A DNA stretch of 64,000 nt from CAZLFQ01 sp964558975 (GCA_964558975.1 CAZLFQ010000003.1:1-64000), one strand, 5' to 3'; shown: positions 16,207 through 26,124, numbered from the stretch's first letter. Numbers and translations are program-made. Notes: generated by a model not told the origin, from the sequence alone.

Positions 16207-17961
16207 ATGAAATCTGGAAATCATCAAGGCTCAAACAAAGCTTCGCCACTTACGGAGTCGCTTGCAGCTTGTAGGACTATGTTTAAGTTTGCGTTACTAT
16301 TTGGTTTTGTAGTTAATATTTTAATGCTAGCGACGCCACTATACTCGATGCAAGTACTAGATAGAGTAATCTCAAGCCAAAATACCGATACTTTATTGTT
16401 ACTAACCCTAGTAATAGTAGGCGCGTTATTGTTGTTGTCCATGATACAACTTGCCAGAAGTTTTGCTATGAACCAAATGGGTGGTTGGTTTGAGCAAACT
16501 CTATCATCAAAATTATTCGCAAATTCCGTGAAGATTTCGGTTGTTAGTAAGGCTGGTGGGAGCCAACAACTGCGCGATTTGCAAAAAGTTAAAACATTTT
16601 TAACAAGCCCAGCACTGATCTCTATTTTAGATATTCCTTGGGCGCTTATATTTGTGGTCGTGATGTTCATGATTCATACTGTAATGGGAATCATGACTGT
16701 AGTAGGTGGTATTGTTTTGGTATCTCTGGCAGTGCTTACAGATAAACTCACAAAACCCTTGCACGAAGCTTCAAACGAACAGTTTATTGCTAGCATGAGG
16801 CAAGTTGACCAAGCAGCGCAAAATGCTGAAGTTGTGCATGTAATGGGCATGACAAGCACAATTAACGATAATTGGCAGGAACTGAATAAAAAACTTCAAA
16901 GTTCGCAAGCTTTAGTTAGTAGTAGACAAGCTACGTTTATGGAAATTACTAAGTTTTTAAGAATGGTTCTACAAATTTTAGTTACAGGTGTTGGAGCATA
17001 TTTGGTATTGAAAAATGAAATGTCTACAGGCGCAATCATTGCCTGTTCATCGTTGTCTGGTCGTGCCTTAGCGCCTTTTGAATCTGCTTTAAATTCTTTA
17101 AAACAAATGGTGGATGCTAGAAAATCTTTCCAACGTATCGAAGAGTCTCTTGAAAAATATACAGAAGAATCAGAAAAAATGAGTCTTCCTGCTCCTGAAG
17201 GCAGAATCGCTCTTGAAAACGTTTATTTCGCACCAATAAATTCTAATAAACATGTTTTAAAAGCTATAAATTTCAATCTAGAAGTTGGTGATAGTCTGGC
17301 AATAATTGGGCCAAGCGCTTCGGGAAAAACTACTTTAGCCAAAGTGATAGTTGGTGTGTATGCTCCACAAATTGGCAGTGTAAGAATAGATAATGCAAGT
17401 CTTCAAGATTGGAAAAGAGAAGAGCTAGGACAGCATGTTGGCTACTTACCTCAAGAGGTAGAGTTGTTCAGTGGGACTGTCCGCGAAAATATTGCAAGAA
17501 TGAAAAAAGATGCTAAAGATGATGAAGTAATAATAGCAGCTAAGCTTGCAGGTGTTCATGATTTAATACTGCAACTTCCTAAAGGTTATGAAACTGAAAT
17601 AGGTCTTGGCGGGGCGATGCTATCAGGTGGTCAGCGTCAAAGAATTGGCCTAGCAAGAGCGTTTTATGGGGAGCCAAAAATTATTGTATTGGATGAGCCA
17701 AACGCAAATCTGGATAGCTTCGGAGAAATTGCTTTATCCCAAGCATTAGCGCGTGCAAAAGAAAAAAATATTACAACAATCATCATCTCTCATAGAACGT
17801 CGATCTTAAGTGTTGCTGATAAAATCTTGGCAATAAAAGATGGTACAGTTGCTTTATTTGGTGATAGAAACGAAGTCTTAGAAAAAATGAATCAAGCTTC
17901 TCGAGCGGCAGCAGCAGGGCCAGTAGCAGTTGATTTTACAAAGCGCAAAGAGGCAAATTAA
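16207..17961 (+). CDS. Type I secretion system permease/ATPase (PrtD/HlyB class)
   Basis: 584 residues. The N-terminal half is an ABC exporter membrane domain (hydrophobic segments around 25-45, 60-80, 140-180, 255-290) without a C39 peptidase domain. The ATPase has Walker A GPSASGKTTLAK (near 360), signature LSGGQRQRIGLARAF and Walker B IIVLDEP, then the H-loop IIISHR. This is the PrtD/AprD type that drives one-step export of C-terminally tagged proteins. It is followed by its membrane-fusion partner one base on. The outer-membrane TolC partner and a substrate gene are not in the immediate neighbourhood. A triple CtrA-like array lies in front. Confidence 0.95.
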   Translation: MKSGNHQGSNKASPLTESLAACRTMFKFALLFGFVVNILMLATPLYSMQVLDRVISSQNTDTLLLLTLVIVGALLLLSMIQLARSFAMNQMGGWFEQTLSSKLFANSVKISVVSKAGGSQQLRDLQKVKTFLTSPALISILDIPWALIFVVVMFMIHTVMGIMTVVGGIVLVSLAVLTDKLTKPLHEASNEQFIASMRQVDQAAQNAEVVHVMGMTSTINDNWQELNKKLQSSQALVSSRQATFMEITKFLRMVLQILVTGVGAYLVLKNEMSTGAIIACSSLSGRALAPFESALNSLKQMVDARKSFQRIEESLEKYTEESEKMSLPAPEGRIALENVYFAPINSNKHVLKAINFNLEVGDSLAIIGPSASGKTTLAKVIVGVYAPQIGSVRIDNASLQDWKREELGQHVGYLPQEVELFSGTVRENIARMKKDAKDDEVIIAAKLAGVHDLILQLPKGYETEIGLGGAMLSGGQRQRIGLARAFYGEPKIIVLDEPNANLDSFGEIALSQALARAKEKNITTIIISHRTSILSVADKILAIKDGTVALFGDRNEVLEKMNQASRAAAAGPVAVDFTKRKEAN

Positions 17962-17962
17962 T

Positions 17963-19384
17963 ATGAGTATTAAAGATAAAATCATCGGCCTAAAAGACGC
18001 GGTTGTAAATTCAGGATATGTGAGTGATGCTAAAAAGCTGCTATTCGCTAAAAGCGCTGCAGAGGCTGGTTATGATAAAGAAATTAGTAAAGATTTATGG
18101 AAAGCGATTTGGCCGTCAATTCGTTTTGGCCTAGTGACGCTTGGTGTGGGTTTTTTCTTATTTGTTGTGTGGGGTGGACTTGCACCTCTTGATCAAGCAG
18201 CAATTGCTCCTGGGACAATTGTACTAAGTGGTAATCATAAAACAATTCAGCATAGAGAGGGTGGCGTTGTCTCAGCAATCCATGCAAAAGATGGTGCAGA
18301 TGTTGTTGAAAACCAAGTTTTGATGGAACTAAATGATGCTAATGAAAAGGCTGAAGTTCAGGTTATTGGGAGCCAGTTGCTTTATGCGCTTGCTATAGAC
18401 GCGCGATTAAAAGCTGAGCAAGAGGGGTTAGAAAGTATTGATTTTGATAAAAGCATATTTGATATCAATAACACTGAAATTAGCAAAACCATCCAAGGAC
18501 AGACAAATCTATTTGATGTTAGGCGTGCCGCAATTACAGGAAAACTTAGTGTGCTTAGAGAAAAAATGACACAGTTTCAAGAGCAGATAATGGGTTCTGA
18601 AAAGCAACTCGAATCAAACGAAGCTCAAATGAAGTCCGTTGAAGGTGAGATTAAGAGTCAGCAGGAATTGCTGAACAAAGGTCTTGCATTACGTCCAAGG
18701 CTAAACGAGTTGCAAAGAAATTATGATGAGCTAACCAGTCGCAGAGCCCAGTTAAGAACTCAAGTTGCAAGTCTTAGACAAAATATTGCGGAAGCTCAAC
18801 TGGAAATGATAAATACTGAAACAGATTTCCAACAGAACGTTGCTGCTGAATATAAAGAAAACCATTCTCAGTTACTAAAGTTAAAAGAGCAGTATAATGC
18901 TGCTAAAGATAGGTTGGATAGGACTAAAATTAAATCGCCTGCAAATGGTGTGGTGACAGATTTGCAATATCATACAGTAGGGGGTGTTATTTCTCCTGGT
19001 AGTAAAATAATGGATATTATACCTCAGGATGATAAGTTATTAGTTGAAGCGAAAGTTAACCCACAGGACATCGATAGCGTGCATGTCGGATTGCTCGCAA
19101 GGGTGCAGTTAGGTGCTTTTAAAGCTAAGCTAGTGCCAAGATTGAATGGTAAAGTAGTGTATGTCGCAGCGGATGTTTTCAAAGATCCTCATGGCCAACA
19201 ACCGCCTTTCTATTTAGTTAGAGTCGAATTGGATCAAGATGAGATAAAATCACTTCGTGCAGAGATTAAATTGTTTCCAGGTATGCCTGCATCAGTGTTT
19301 ATTGTAAAAGGTGAAAGGACATTCTTGCAATACCTGATCAGTCCAATTAGAGATAGCTTCTACAAAGCATTTAAAGAAACATGA
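17963..19384 (+). CDS. Type I secretion membrane fusion protein (HlyD family, PrtE/AprE class)
   Basis: 473 residues from the ATG at 17963; an upstream in-frame start at 17930 lies inside the ABC gene and is less likely. One transmembrane helix near residues 45-70, then the beta-strand start GTIVLSGNHKTIQHREGGVVSAI, a long coiled coil (about 190-310) and the return lipoyl half with IKSPANGVVTDLQYHTVGGVISPGSKIMDI. It bridges the ABC exporter to the outer-membrane channel. It ends 12 bases before convergent gpmI. Its target proteins are unknown. Confidence 0.94.
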   Translation: MSIKDKIIGLKDAVVNSGYVSDAKKLLFAKSAAEAGYDKEISKDLWKAIWPSIRFGLVTLGVGFFLFVVWGGLAPLDQAAIAPGTIVLSGNHKTIQHREGGVVSAIHAKDGADVVENQVLMELNDANEKAEVQVIGSQLLYALAIDARLKAEQEGLESIDFDKSIFDINNTEISKTIQGQTNLFDVRRAAITGKLSVLREKMTQFQEQIMGSEKQLESNEAQMKSVEGEIKSQQELLNKGLALRPRLNELQRNYDELTSRRAQLRTQVASLRQNIAEAQLEMINTETDFQQNVAAEYKENHSQLLKLKEQYNAAKDRLDRTKIKSPANGVVTDLQYHTVGGVISPGSKIMDIIPQDDKLLVEAKVNPQDIDSVHVGLLARVQLGAFKAKLVPRLNGKVVYVAADVFKDPHGQQPPFYLVRVELDQDEIKSLRAEIKLFPGMPASVFIVKGERTFLQYLISPIRDSFYKAFKET

Positions 19385-19396
19385 TTTTTCACTATG

Positions 19397-20893
19397 CTAT
19401 TTTGACACTAAGCTTGTTGCATCCATTTCAGAAGGCTTCTTAATCTTCATTAGATCTAAAATTGTTGGTGCAATGTTTGCAAGGCCACCATTATATAATT
19501 TAGTATTCTCAGTTCCAAAGTAGACAAGTGGTACTTTGTTGAGTGTATGTGAAGTAAGTGGTTCATGAGTTATGCTGTTAACCATTTCTTCAGCGTTTCC
19601 ATGATCTGCTGTGACAAGCATTTCGCCTTGAACTTCTTGTACAGCTTTCATAATTTTTCCTAAACAATTATCAACGGTATTAATTGCAATGATTGTTGAT
19701 TCTATATTGCCGCTATGACCAACCATGTCAGGGTTGGCAAAGTTAATGCATATGAAGTCATATTTGCGAGAAAGTATTGCTGGAATAAGCTTTTCTGTTA
19801 ATTCATATGCAGACATCTCTGGTTTTAAGTCATAAGTAGCAATTTTTGGGGATGGAATTAAGAGCCTATCTTCTCCCTTAAAAGGCTCTTCTCTGCCACC
19901 ATTGAAGAAATAAGTCACGTGCGCGTATTTCTCGGTTTCAGCTGCACGGAGCTGTTTTTTTCCTAATGATGCTATAACTTCACCTATAGTGTTTTTAGGT
20001 GGTTTATTGGTAAATAATGGACTCATAAATTTTGCAAGTGCATCGGAATATTCTGTCATGGAAATTACATGAGATAATTTAACACTACTTTTCTTGAATT
20101 CTTTGAAATTAGGATCGCAAAGCGCATGAGAAATTTGCCTAACTCTATCAGCTCTGAAATTAGCAATAATTACTGCATCACCATCTTGAAAGCCATGATA
20201 GCTATCTGAAACCATTGGCTCAACGAATTCATCGTTTACACCATTATCATATGAACTTGTTATTGCGGTTATAATATCTGAATATTTCTTTGATGAAGCA
20301 TTAACAATAGCATTATATGCCTTTTCTGTTCTATCCCATCGTTTATCTCTATCCATACAGTAGAATCTACCCATTACTGTGCTGATTTCAATTTTATGGG
20401 AATGTAGAATTTCTATATATTTCATTGCAGATTGTGGCGCGACGTCACGTCCATCAGTTACAGCATGTAAGTTTACAGGTATTCCATTAGAATCGAGAAT
20501 TTTATGTAGTGCCACTATATGATCTATATGAGAGTGAACACCTCCATCAGAAACAAGACCTATAATATGACAAGTTTTACCAGATTGTTTTAGTGTATCA
20601 ACTGTACTAAGTAAATTTTGGTTCTTTGCTAGCTCACCGCTTTGTATTGCTTTTGAAATCTTAGGGAAATCTTGATAAATAATTCTTCCTGAGCCGATTG
20701 TAATATGACCTACTTCTGAATTACCCATTTGACCTTCGGGTAATCCTACAGCTTCACCAGAGCATTCTAAAAGCGTATGAGGGTAGTTTTTGATTAAGTC
20801 ATCAAAGTTCGGTGTGTGAGCCTGAGCTATAGCATTATGCTCAGTTTTGTCACTGTGTCCCCATCCATCAAGTATACATAATACAAAAGTCAT
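19397..20893 (-). CDS. gpmI: 2,3-bisphosphoglycerate-independent phosphoglycerate mutase
   Basis: 498 residues (family about 510). Interconverts 3- and 2-phosphoglycerate with two metal ions through a phosphoserine. Visible signatures are the N-terminal LCILDGWGH, MGNSEVGHITIGSGRIIYQD with the catalytic Ser, DGRDVAPQSA, GRFYCMDRDKRWDR, NFANPDMVGHSG and VTADHGNAEEM. Single gene. Its retention indicates that at least lower glycolysis or gluconeogenesis from phosphoglycerate is kept. Confidence 0.97.
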   Translation of the reverse strand: MTFVLCILDGWGHSDKTEHNAIAQAHTPNFDDLIKNYPHTLLECSGEAVGLPEGQMGNSEVGHITIGSGRIIYQDFPKISKAIQSGELAKNQNLLSTVDTLKQSGKTCHIIGLVSDGGVHSHIDHIVALHKILDSNGIPVNLHAVTDGRDVAPQSAMKYIEILHSHKIEISTVMGRFYCMDRDKRWDRTEKAYNAIVNASSKKYSDIITAITSSYDNGVNDEFVEPMVSDSYHGFQDGDAVIIANFRADRVRQISHALCDPNFKEFKKSSVKLSHVISMTEYSDALAKFMSPLFTNKPPKNTIGEVIASLGKKQLRAAETEKYAHVTYFFNGGREEPFKGEDRLLIPSPKIATYDLKPEMSAYELTEKLIPAILSRKYDFICINFANPDMVGHSGNIESTIIAINTVDNCLGKIMKAVQEVQGEMLVTADHGNAEEMVNSITHEPLTSHTLNKVPLVYFGTENTKLYNGGLANIAPTILDLMKIKKPSEMDATSLVSK

Positions 20894-20937
20894 AAATCCT
20901 ACATAATTATAATAACTAAATCTATATCAACGCACTC

Positions 20938-20965
20938 TTGATAGAAACAGTTTTTTGTCTATAAT
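20938..20965 (+). promoter_or_regulatory. Sigma-70 type promoter for rdgB
   Basis: TTGATA at 20938-20943, 16-base spacer, TATAAT at 20960-20965. The predicted transcription start near 20972 lies before the ATG at 20991 but after the in-frame TTG at 20955, which decides the start codon. Confidence 0.7.
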
Positions 20966-20990
20966 ACCAGTTCCAAAATATGATGAAATC

Positions 20991-21608
20991 ATGGCTAGAA
21001 AATTCTCAGGAAAAAAATTACTAATTGCATCTAATAATAAAGATAAAATTGAAGAGCTATCACATTATTTTGCTGTAAACAAATTAGATATCAAACTGGT
21101 AACACCAAAAGAATTAAAAATTTCTGAGCCAGAAGAAACTGAGAAAACATTCGTTGGAAATGCGGAACTTAAAGCGAGATACTACGGTGAGCAATCGGGA
21201 TTGCCGGCGTTAGCTGACGATACAGGCGTGTGCATAGAAGCTTTAGGTGGCTTACCAGGGGTCCATACTGCCATGTGGGCAGGGCCAGATAAAGATTTTA
21301 AAGTTGGTATGACTAGAATTCAAAGAGAATTAAAGTTAGTTGGTTGCAAAGAAAAATTACCTGCTGCGCATTGTGTGTGTGTTCTTTCGTTATATTGGCC
21401 AGAGGATGGGCATATTGAAAGCTTTGAAGGGATCATTCACGGTAACCTAAATTTTGACTTAAGAGATGCTCCTGGATTTGGCTTCCAGCCGATTTTTGTT
21501 CCAAAAGGAGAAAAGAAGAGTTTTGGTTTGATGACTCAGAAAGAAAGAGATAAGATTGGTCACCATAGAATTAAAGCATTTAAAAAGTTACTAAAATCTT
21601 GTTTTTAG
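20991..21608 (+). CDS. rdgB: XTP/dITP diphosphatase (non-canonical purine NTP pyrophosphatase)
   Basis: 205 residues from the ATG at 20991. It removes inosine and xanthosine triphosphates from the nucleotide pool. The family start KKLLIASNNKDKIEEL, the ETEKTFVGNAELKARYYGEQSGLPALADDTGVCIEALGGLPGVHTAMWAG region and the end FGLMTQKERDKIGHHRIKAF are all visible. The longer TTG form (20955) would begin inside the promoter and is rejected. The thioredoxin-fold gene follows after 46 bases. Confidence 0.95.
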   Translation: MARKFSGKKLLIASNNKDKIEELSHYFAVNKLDIKLVTPKELKISEPEETEKTFVGNAELKARYYGEQSGLPALADDTGVCIEALGGLPGVHTAMWAGPDKDFKVGMTRIQRELKLVGCKEKLPAAHCVCVLSLYWPEDGHIESFEGIIHGNLNFDLRDAPGFGFQPIFVPKGEKKSFGLMTQKERDKIGHHRIKAFKKLLKSCF

Positions 21609-21654
21609 TGATTTTGAAGACTAAGTTTATACTAGATGATTTCAGGTAAGTACT

Positions 21655-22341
21655 ATGGCTTTTTTTTCTAGACTTCTTTTCGTTATAATGTTTTGTAGTC
21701 CAATAAGTCTATATGCTGCGGAAACGCCAGTGAAAGAAGATGCTACAAAAGTCCCAAATGCTAATGTTAGTGGCAATATTCCAAAAATTACAGATCCTAG
21801 AATTTTAGAGATACAGCCAGACGATATTGTAATAGGTGAACCTAACGCTCCTATTATAATTATTGAATATTCGTCACTTAGTTGCCCTCATTGTGGCCAC
21901 TTTCACAGAGATGTTTATAAGCATATTAAATCGAAATATATCTTAAATGGTAAAGTAAGATACATGATTAGAGATTTTCCACTAAACTCAGCTGCGTTAC
22001 TGGCTTCAAAAATAGCCCATTGTGGGGGCAAAGAAAGATATATGGAATTTGTTGGTACTCTATTTGAGTGGCAAGACATGTGGGCTTTTACTAGAGAATA
22101 TATGTACCCATTGGAAAAAATAGCCAAACTTGGTGGTTTAACAGATGAAAGATATAAAGAGTGCACTACTGATAAAAAATTAGAAGATTTTATACTAGGT
22201 AGAGCAATGAAAGCAAACAACTCTTTAGAAATTGATCAAACTCCAACATTTTTTATAAATGGAGAAAGATTCTCAGGTGCGAAACCATATAGTTTTTATG
22301 AGCAAATAATTGATAAAAAATTAAGTGAAATAAAGAAATGA
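21655..22341 (+). CDS. DsbA-family periplasmic thiol oxidoreductase
   Basis: 228 residues. A Sec signal peptide (about 1-22, hydrophobic core LLFVIMFCSPISLY) is followed by a short linker and a thioredoxin/DsbA fold. The active site is SCPHCGHFH (Cys near residue 80) and the cis-proline loop is QTPTFFINGERFSG. It should catalyse disulfide formation in exported proteins; several Rickettsiales have such a protein with host-adapted roles. It overlaps the start of mscS by four bases (ATGA), so the two are translationally coupled. Confidence 0.93.
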   Translation: MAFFSRLLFVIMFCSPISLYAAETPVKEDATKVPNANVSGNIPKITDPRILEIQPDDIVIGEPNAPIIIIEYSSLSCPHCGHFHRDVYKHIKSKYILNGKVRYMIRDFPLNSAALLASKIAHCGGKERYMEFVGTLFEWQDMWAFTREYMYPLEKIAKLGGLTDERYKECTTDKKLEDFILGRAMKANNSLEIDQTPTFFINGERFSGAKPYSFYEQIIDKKLSEIKK

Positions 22342-23414
22342 AATTATCAGATTATGTTAAGTCAGAGTTTTTAATTTCAAACCCATGGGTAGAGATAGGG
22401 TTTGAGGTAGCGATACTGCTGATGATTACTATGTGTGTAACATTGGTGGTAAACATACTTTGTAAAAAATTGATTAGTAAATTTGAGGCTACAGATTACT
22501 TTTGGGATGAAGCTTTAGTGGAAGCTGTACGTAAGCCTATACTGCTGTTAATCTGGATGACTGCAATTATTTTCTTACTTGAGCAATCTGCAGTACTTTT
22601 GAAAATGGGAGGTTTAGAGATTATAAAATCTGCGAGAAGCGTTGTAATCGTCTTAGCTATATCATGGTTTTTTCTTGGACTAATTAAACAAGTTGAGAAA
22701 TTTTGGCTTGAGAGATTTAAAAGTAAAAAAACAAAGCTTGATCCTACTACTATAGGTGCGTTGAGCAAAGTAATGAATATTGTTTTGTTGGTACTGACTG
22801 GCCTTGCCATTATGCAGTCGCTTGGCTTTAGTGTAAGTGCAGTTCTGGCGTTTATAGGTGGTGGTGGTATTGCGGCTGGGTTTGCTGCAAAAGATTTGTT
22901 AGCCAATTTTTTTGGTGCTTTTATGATTTATATGGATAGGCCATTTAAAGTTGGTGACTGGATACGTTCTCCTGATAAAGAAATTGAAGGATATGTTGAG
23001 AATATAAATTTGAGAGCGACTATGATTAGAACGCTTGATAAACGTCCCCTTTACGTTCCAAATTCCGTGTTTAACACAATATCAATTGAAAACCCTTCAA
23101 GGATGTCGCACAGGAGAATTTTTGAAACTATAGGGTTAAGGCATGAAGATTTTAGTGTTATAGAAAAAATCTCTAAAGATGCAGAAAAAATGTTGCGTGG
23201 AGATAAAAGCATAGATTCTGCTTTGCCAGTTGTAATTACTTTAAATAATGTATCTTCAACTTCATTGAATATGATGCTTATGGCGTATACTAAAGTAATA
23301 GATGCAGAGGGTTTTTATAAACTTAAGCAAGAAATTATGTTGAAGCTATTTGATATTATTCACGAGCATGAAGCTAAATCTGTTCAGCTTTCTTCAGCAG
23401 TAGTTCAGGATTAA
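22338..23414 (+). CDS. Small-conductance mechanosensitive channel (MscS family)
   Basis: 358 residues. Four to five hydrophobic segments in the first 200 residues. The pore helix and following beta domain are recognisable: GGGGIAAGFAAKDLLANFFGAFMIYMDRPFKVGDWI, then VENINLRATMIRTLDKRPLYVPNS. MscS channels release solutes during osmotic downshock. It is coupled to the DsbA-like gene and its end overlaps the convergent gene at 23411 by four bases. Confidence 0.93.
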   Translation: MKLSDYVKSEFLISNPWVEIGFEVAILLMITMCVTLVVNILCKKLISKFEATDYFWDEALVEAVRKPILLLIWMTAIIFLLEQSAVLLKMGGLEIIKSARSVVIVLAISWFFLGLIKQVEKFWLERFKSKKTKLDPTTIGALSKVMNIVLLVLTGLAIMQSLGFSVSAVLAFIGGGGIAAGFAAKDLLANFFGAFMIYMDRPFKVGDWIRSPDKEIEGYVENINLRATMIRTLDKRPLYVPNSVFNTISIENPSRMSHRRIFETIGLRHEDFSVIEKISKDAEKMLRGDKSIDSALPVVITLNNVSSTSLNMMLMAYTKVIDAEGFYKLKQEIMLKLFDIIHEHEAKSVQLSSAVVQD

Positions 23415-25339
23415 ACTAATCGTGCGGGAGCTGAGTCAGCATGGCTTATGTGATGGCTTGACCGTTCTTGGCGGTGGTCATTAAGGTGTCTTTTTTTGCA
23501 TGACTGAACAATTGATAAAATTTCATCTTCTACAATTTCACCGCGCAGATGTTTCCTAGCAGGAGAGCTTCTATATAAACTACCTAAGATATTACTAGAA
23601 GATTTAGTTTGTATATATTCGCAAATTGCCGCTGCTAGTAAGTGGTCCTTATTTTCTCTTGGTAGTGTGTCTTTAGTAAGCATTAGATCCGCAAAAGAAT
23701 TGAATAATTTTAAAGTGATAAGAACCTGTTCTTTGGAAGTATATTTGTGGGAGTCAATTAAAATTAAGACTTGGCCAATTATACTCATACATCGTGTGAA
23801 GTCAGGATTATCATCGATGTTGCTTTCTTTTAAGGTTTCAGCACTAAATTCCTTTATGTTGATGATATTTTCATCCACCAATTTACTGAGCTTGTTCTCA
23901 TATTCTTCATATAGCTTTTTGTATTTTTTTTCAGATTCTTGAAGTGATAGAACAACTCTTTCCAGTATCCAGCTAATACTAAATGCAAGTGGTGCAACGA
24001 TAAATACAGCTGGTCCATATATATCTGTTTTTTCGTACATGTAGCTGAAAAAAGGAAGACCACCAAGTAATGCGCTAAATGATCCTAGAATTAGTGTTGT
24101 GTACCAACGAGTTTCTTTACCAATTCGATTTTGAATAGATTTTCCAACAGTTTTTAAAAGTCTTGAAATATCGGGAGAGCCCTCAACGGTGTGGAAAAGT
24201 TTAAATGTTGAAAAATTACTTTTGAGCTGAGTAATGCCTGCGAAATTAGCTACAAAATTATCGTTTCTTTGTTCTTGATTGCTTTCGTCATCTCGCCACC
24301 CATGTGTAACAGTTGTAATTTTTGAGATGCCTTTAGAAAAGTCTAAGAAGCTTGGAATTTTATAAAAACTTAAATGCCCAGGCATGTGGAAGCTTGCAGC
24401 CTTCTCAAAAAAGTTCTGTCTTTGATAATTTGTATATAATTGTGATGAAAATTCTGATGCTAGATCCAGAATGAATTTATCATCAAAAACTTCCCTACGG
24501 CTATTATTAGAAGATCTCTTAGCAATTATTAGGTAAGCCATTAAAGCTTTTATCATATTTGTTGAAGCTTCGGAAATTCTAAAGCGATTAACAGCTTCTA
24601 TATCTGTTATGCCAGTAACTTTTGAAAAAGTATGCCAAGTGAGAGAAATTATATAGCTAACTCTTTTTAGGTCATGACCAAGACTATAGTGATCGTCATC
24701 ATCAGTATCGATTAATCCTGATTCACAAGAAGCTTTTAGGTAAAGTTCCAAATCTTCATAATTGTGTTTGAATCCCTCTACACTTCTTTCAATTCCTTCT
24801 GCTCTAGCTAGGAAGATGCGGGTTAAGAAGGTAGTGGCTGCAAAAAGTATATTTGAAAAAAGTAAATTATATTGCAGGAAGAATTGATATGTGGTTGATG
24901 CTTCAGGATTTTCTTCTGTTGGAAATAATTGCACAGTTGTAAGTACAGGAAGAATTACTCCTAAAGCTCTATAAACAAATTTTCTATAACTATAACTTCC
25001 CGCCTTTTGAAATATTGAGAGAGCTACTAAAGTCTGAATAGAAGTAAGTCTAGATTCTAACTCTGCAGTTTTTTGTACCTTGGCGCTAGCAGGTAAATTT
25101 TCTGAATTAGGAACTATTGCAGGTATCATTGGGTGGACAGTATGAAAAATCTTATCAGTTACATTTATGAAATGACTGTGGGGCTCATTTGGGAATACTC
25201 GTTTAAATGTTTTATGGCTGGTAGGAGAATCATTATCGTTTTTGATTCTAAGTAGCGCTTCCCTCCATACTTTTACATGTAGGGGTTCGCGACTTGGTTC
25301 TTCTAGTGGCTCTCGTTTTTTTCTAATTCTTTTTTTCAT
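23411..25339 (-). CDS. Uncharacterised membrane protein
   Basis: 642 residues, no family recognised. A basic N-terminus (MKKRIRKKREP) precedes about 110 soluble residues. Hydrophobic segments lie near 125-142, 152-178, 418-438 and 445-465, suggesting four membrane spans in two pairs. A charged coiled-coil-like stretch (about 465-490) follows, then a helical domain. The tail is rich in His, Arg and Ser (ending HADSAPARLV). It overlaps the phosphatase gene upstream by four bases (ATGA), so the two are coupled. The role is unknown; the basic tail would be compatible with a type IV secretion substrate, but that is only a guess. Confidence 0.7.
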   Translation of the reverse strand: MKKRIRKKREPLEEPSREPLHVKVWREALLRIKNDNDSPTSHKTFKRVFPNEPHSHFINVTDKIFHTVHPMIPAIVPNSENLPASAKVQKTAELESRLTSIQTLVALSIFQKAGSYSYRKFVYRALGVILPVLTTVQLFPTEENPEASTTYQFFLQYNLLFSNILFAATTFLTRIFLARAEGIERSVEGFKHNYEDLELYLKASCESGLIDTDDDDHYSLGHDLKRVSYIISLTWHTFSKVTGITDIEAVNRFRISEASTNMIKALMAYLIIAKRSSNNSRREVFDDKFILDLASEFSSQLYTNYQRQNFFEKAASFHMPGHLSFYKIPSFLDFSKGISKITTVTHGWRDDESNQEQRNDNFVANFAGITQLKSNFSTFKLFHTVEGSPDISRLLKTVGKSIQNRIGKETRWYTTLILGSFSALLGGLPFFSYMYEKTDIYGPAVFIVAPLAFSISWILERVVLSLQESEKKYKKLYEEYENKLSKLVDENIINIKEFSAETLKESNIDDNPDFTRCMSIIGQVLILIDSHKYTSKEQVLITLKLFNSFADLMLTKDTLPRENKDHLLAAAICEYIQTKSSSNILGSLYRSSPARKHLRGEIVEDEILSIVQSCKKRHLNDHRQERSSHHISHADSAPARLV

Positions 25340-26124
25340 ATTTTGTGAATAAGAATTTCAGTTGATGATACGGCAATAAAACTGGGGTTTTCAAGTTGGG
25401 TTGCATAAGACAGCGGAATTCCGTTCACATCATAGACATCGCCACCAACTTCTTTAAGTATCGCGTGTCCCGCGGCAGTGTCCCAAACATAAGTTGGTTT
25501 GAAACGCGGATAAATATCGCCGTTACCTTCAGCAAGCATACTTAATTTTATAGAGCTAGGAATTGGAGTAATAGTTTTCACGGGATATGTATTTATGAAG
25601 TCAGAAGTTTTTTGATTAATATTTTGATGTGAAACTAGGAAATCATAGGCCTCTTTATTACTGAACTTTGGAGAAATTTGGTTGGTTTGAACTCCATCAG
25701 TTTTAAAAGCTCCTTCGTTAGGAATATTATAGTATGTAAACCCATCAAGAGGTGAGTGTATAACACCAAAGATGGGGTTGCCATTCTGAACATATGCTAT
25801 ATTCACAGTAAATATTCCTCTTTTTCTAATGAAGGACCAAGTGCCATCTATGGGATCAACCAGCCAATATGACTTGTTATTGAGCATTAGATCTAAGTTG
25901 TATTTAGGATCAGCTTCTTCACTAATTACAGGGATGTTTTTGTGGATCTTATGAAGTTCTTTTTCAATGAATTCACTTGATTTTTTATCGGCTATTGTGA
26001 CAGGGGATTTATCTTCTTTTTGCTCTATATCAACACTGCTTTGTTCATAGTATTTCATGATGATTTCGCCAGCGTCTCTAGCGATTTTAATGATTTTATC
26101 GATTTCAAGGTTTTGTTGAGGCAA
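25336..26124 (-). CDS. Inositol-monophosphatase-like phosphatase, CysQ type
   Basis: 262 residues. The metal-binding motifs of the Li-sensitive phosphatase superfamily are visible: ISEEADP (near 70), WLVDPIDGTWSFI (near 90) and WDTAAGHAILKEVGGDVYD (near 215). The IKRRG-like FIRKRGIFTVNIAYV following the DPIDGT motif is closest to CysQ, 3'(2'),5'-bisphosphate nucleotidase, which removes PAP; an inositol-phosphatase role cannot be excluded. First gene of a coupled pair with the membrane protein. It is divergent from kdsD. Confidence 0.88.
   Translation of the reverse strand: MPQQNLEIDKIIKIARDAGEIIMKYYEQSSVDIEQKEDKSPVTIADKKSSEFIEKELHKIHKNIPVISEEADPKYNLDLMLNNKSYWLVDPIDGTWSFIRKRGIFTVNIAYVQNGNPIFGVIHSPLDGFTYYNIPNEGAFKTDGVQTNQISPKFSNKEAYDFLVSHQNINQKTSDFINTYPVKTITPIPSSIKLSMLAEGNGDIYPRFKPTYVWDTAAGHAILKEVGGDVYDVNGIPLSYATQLENPSFIAVSSTEILIHKI

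Noticed and set aside
20955..20990. Longer TTG start for rdgB
   Set aside because: It overlaps the TATAAT box and precedes the predicted transcription start.
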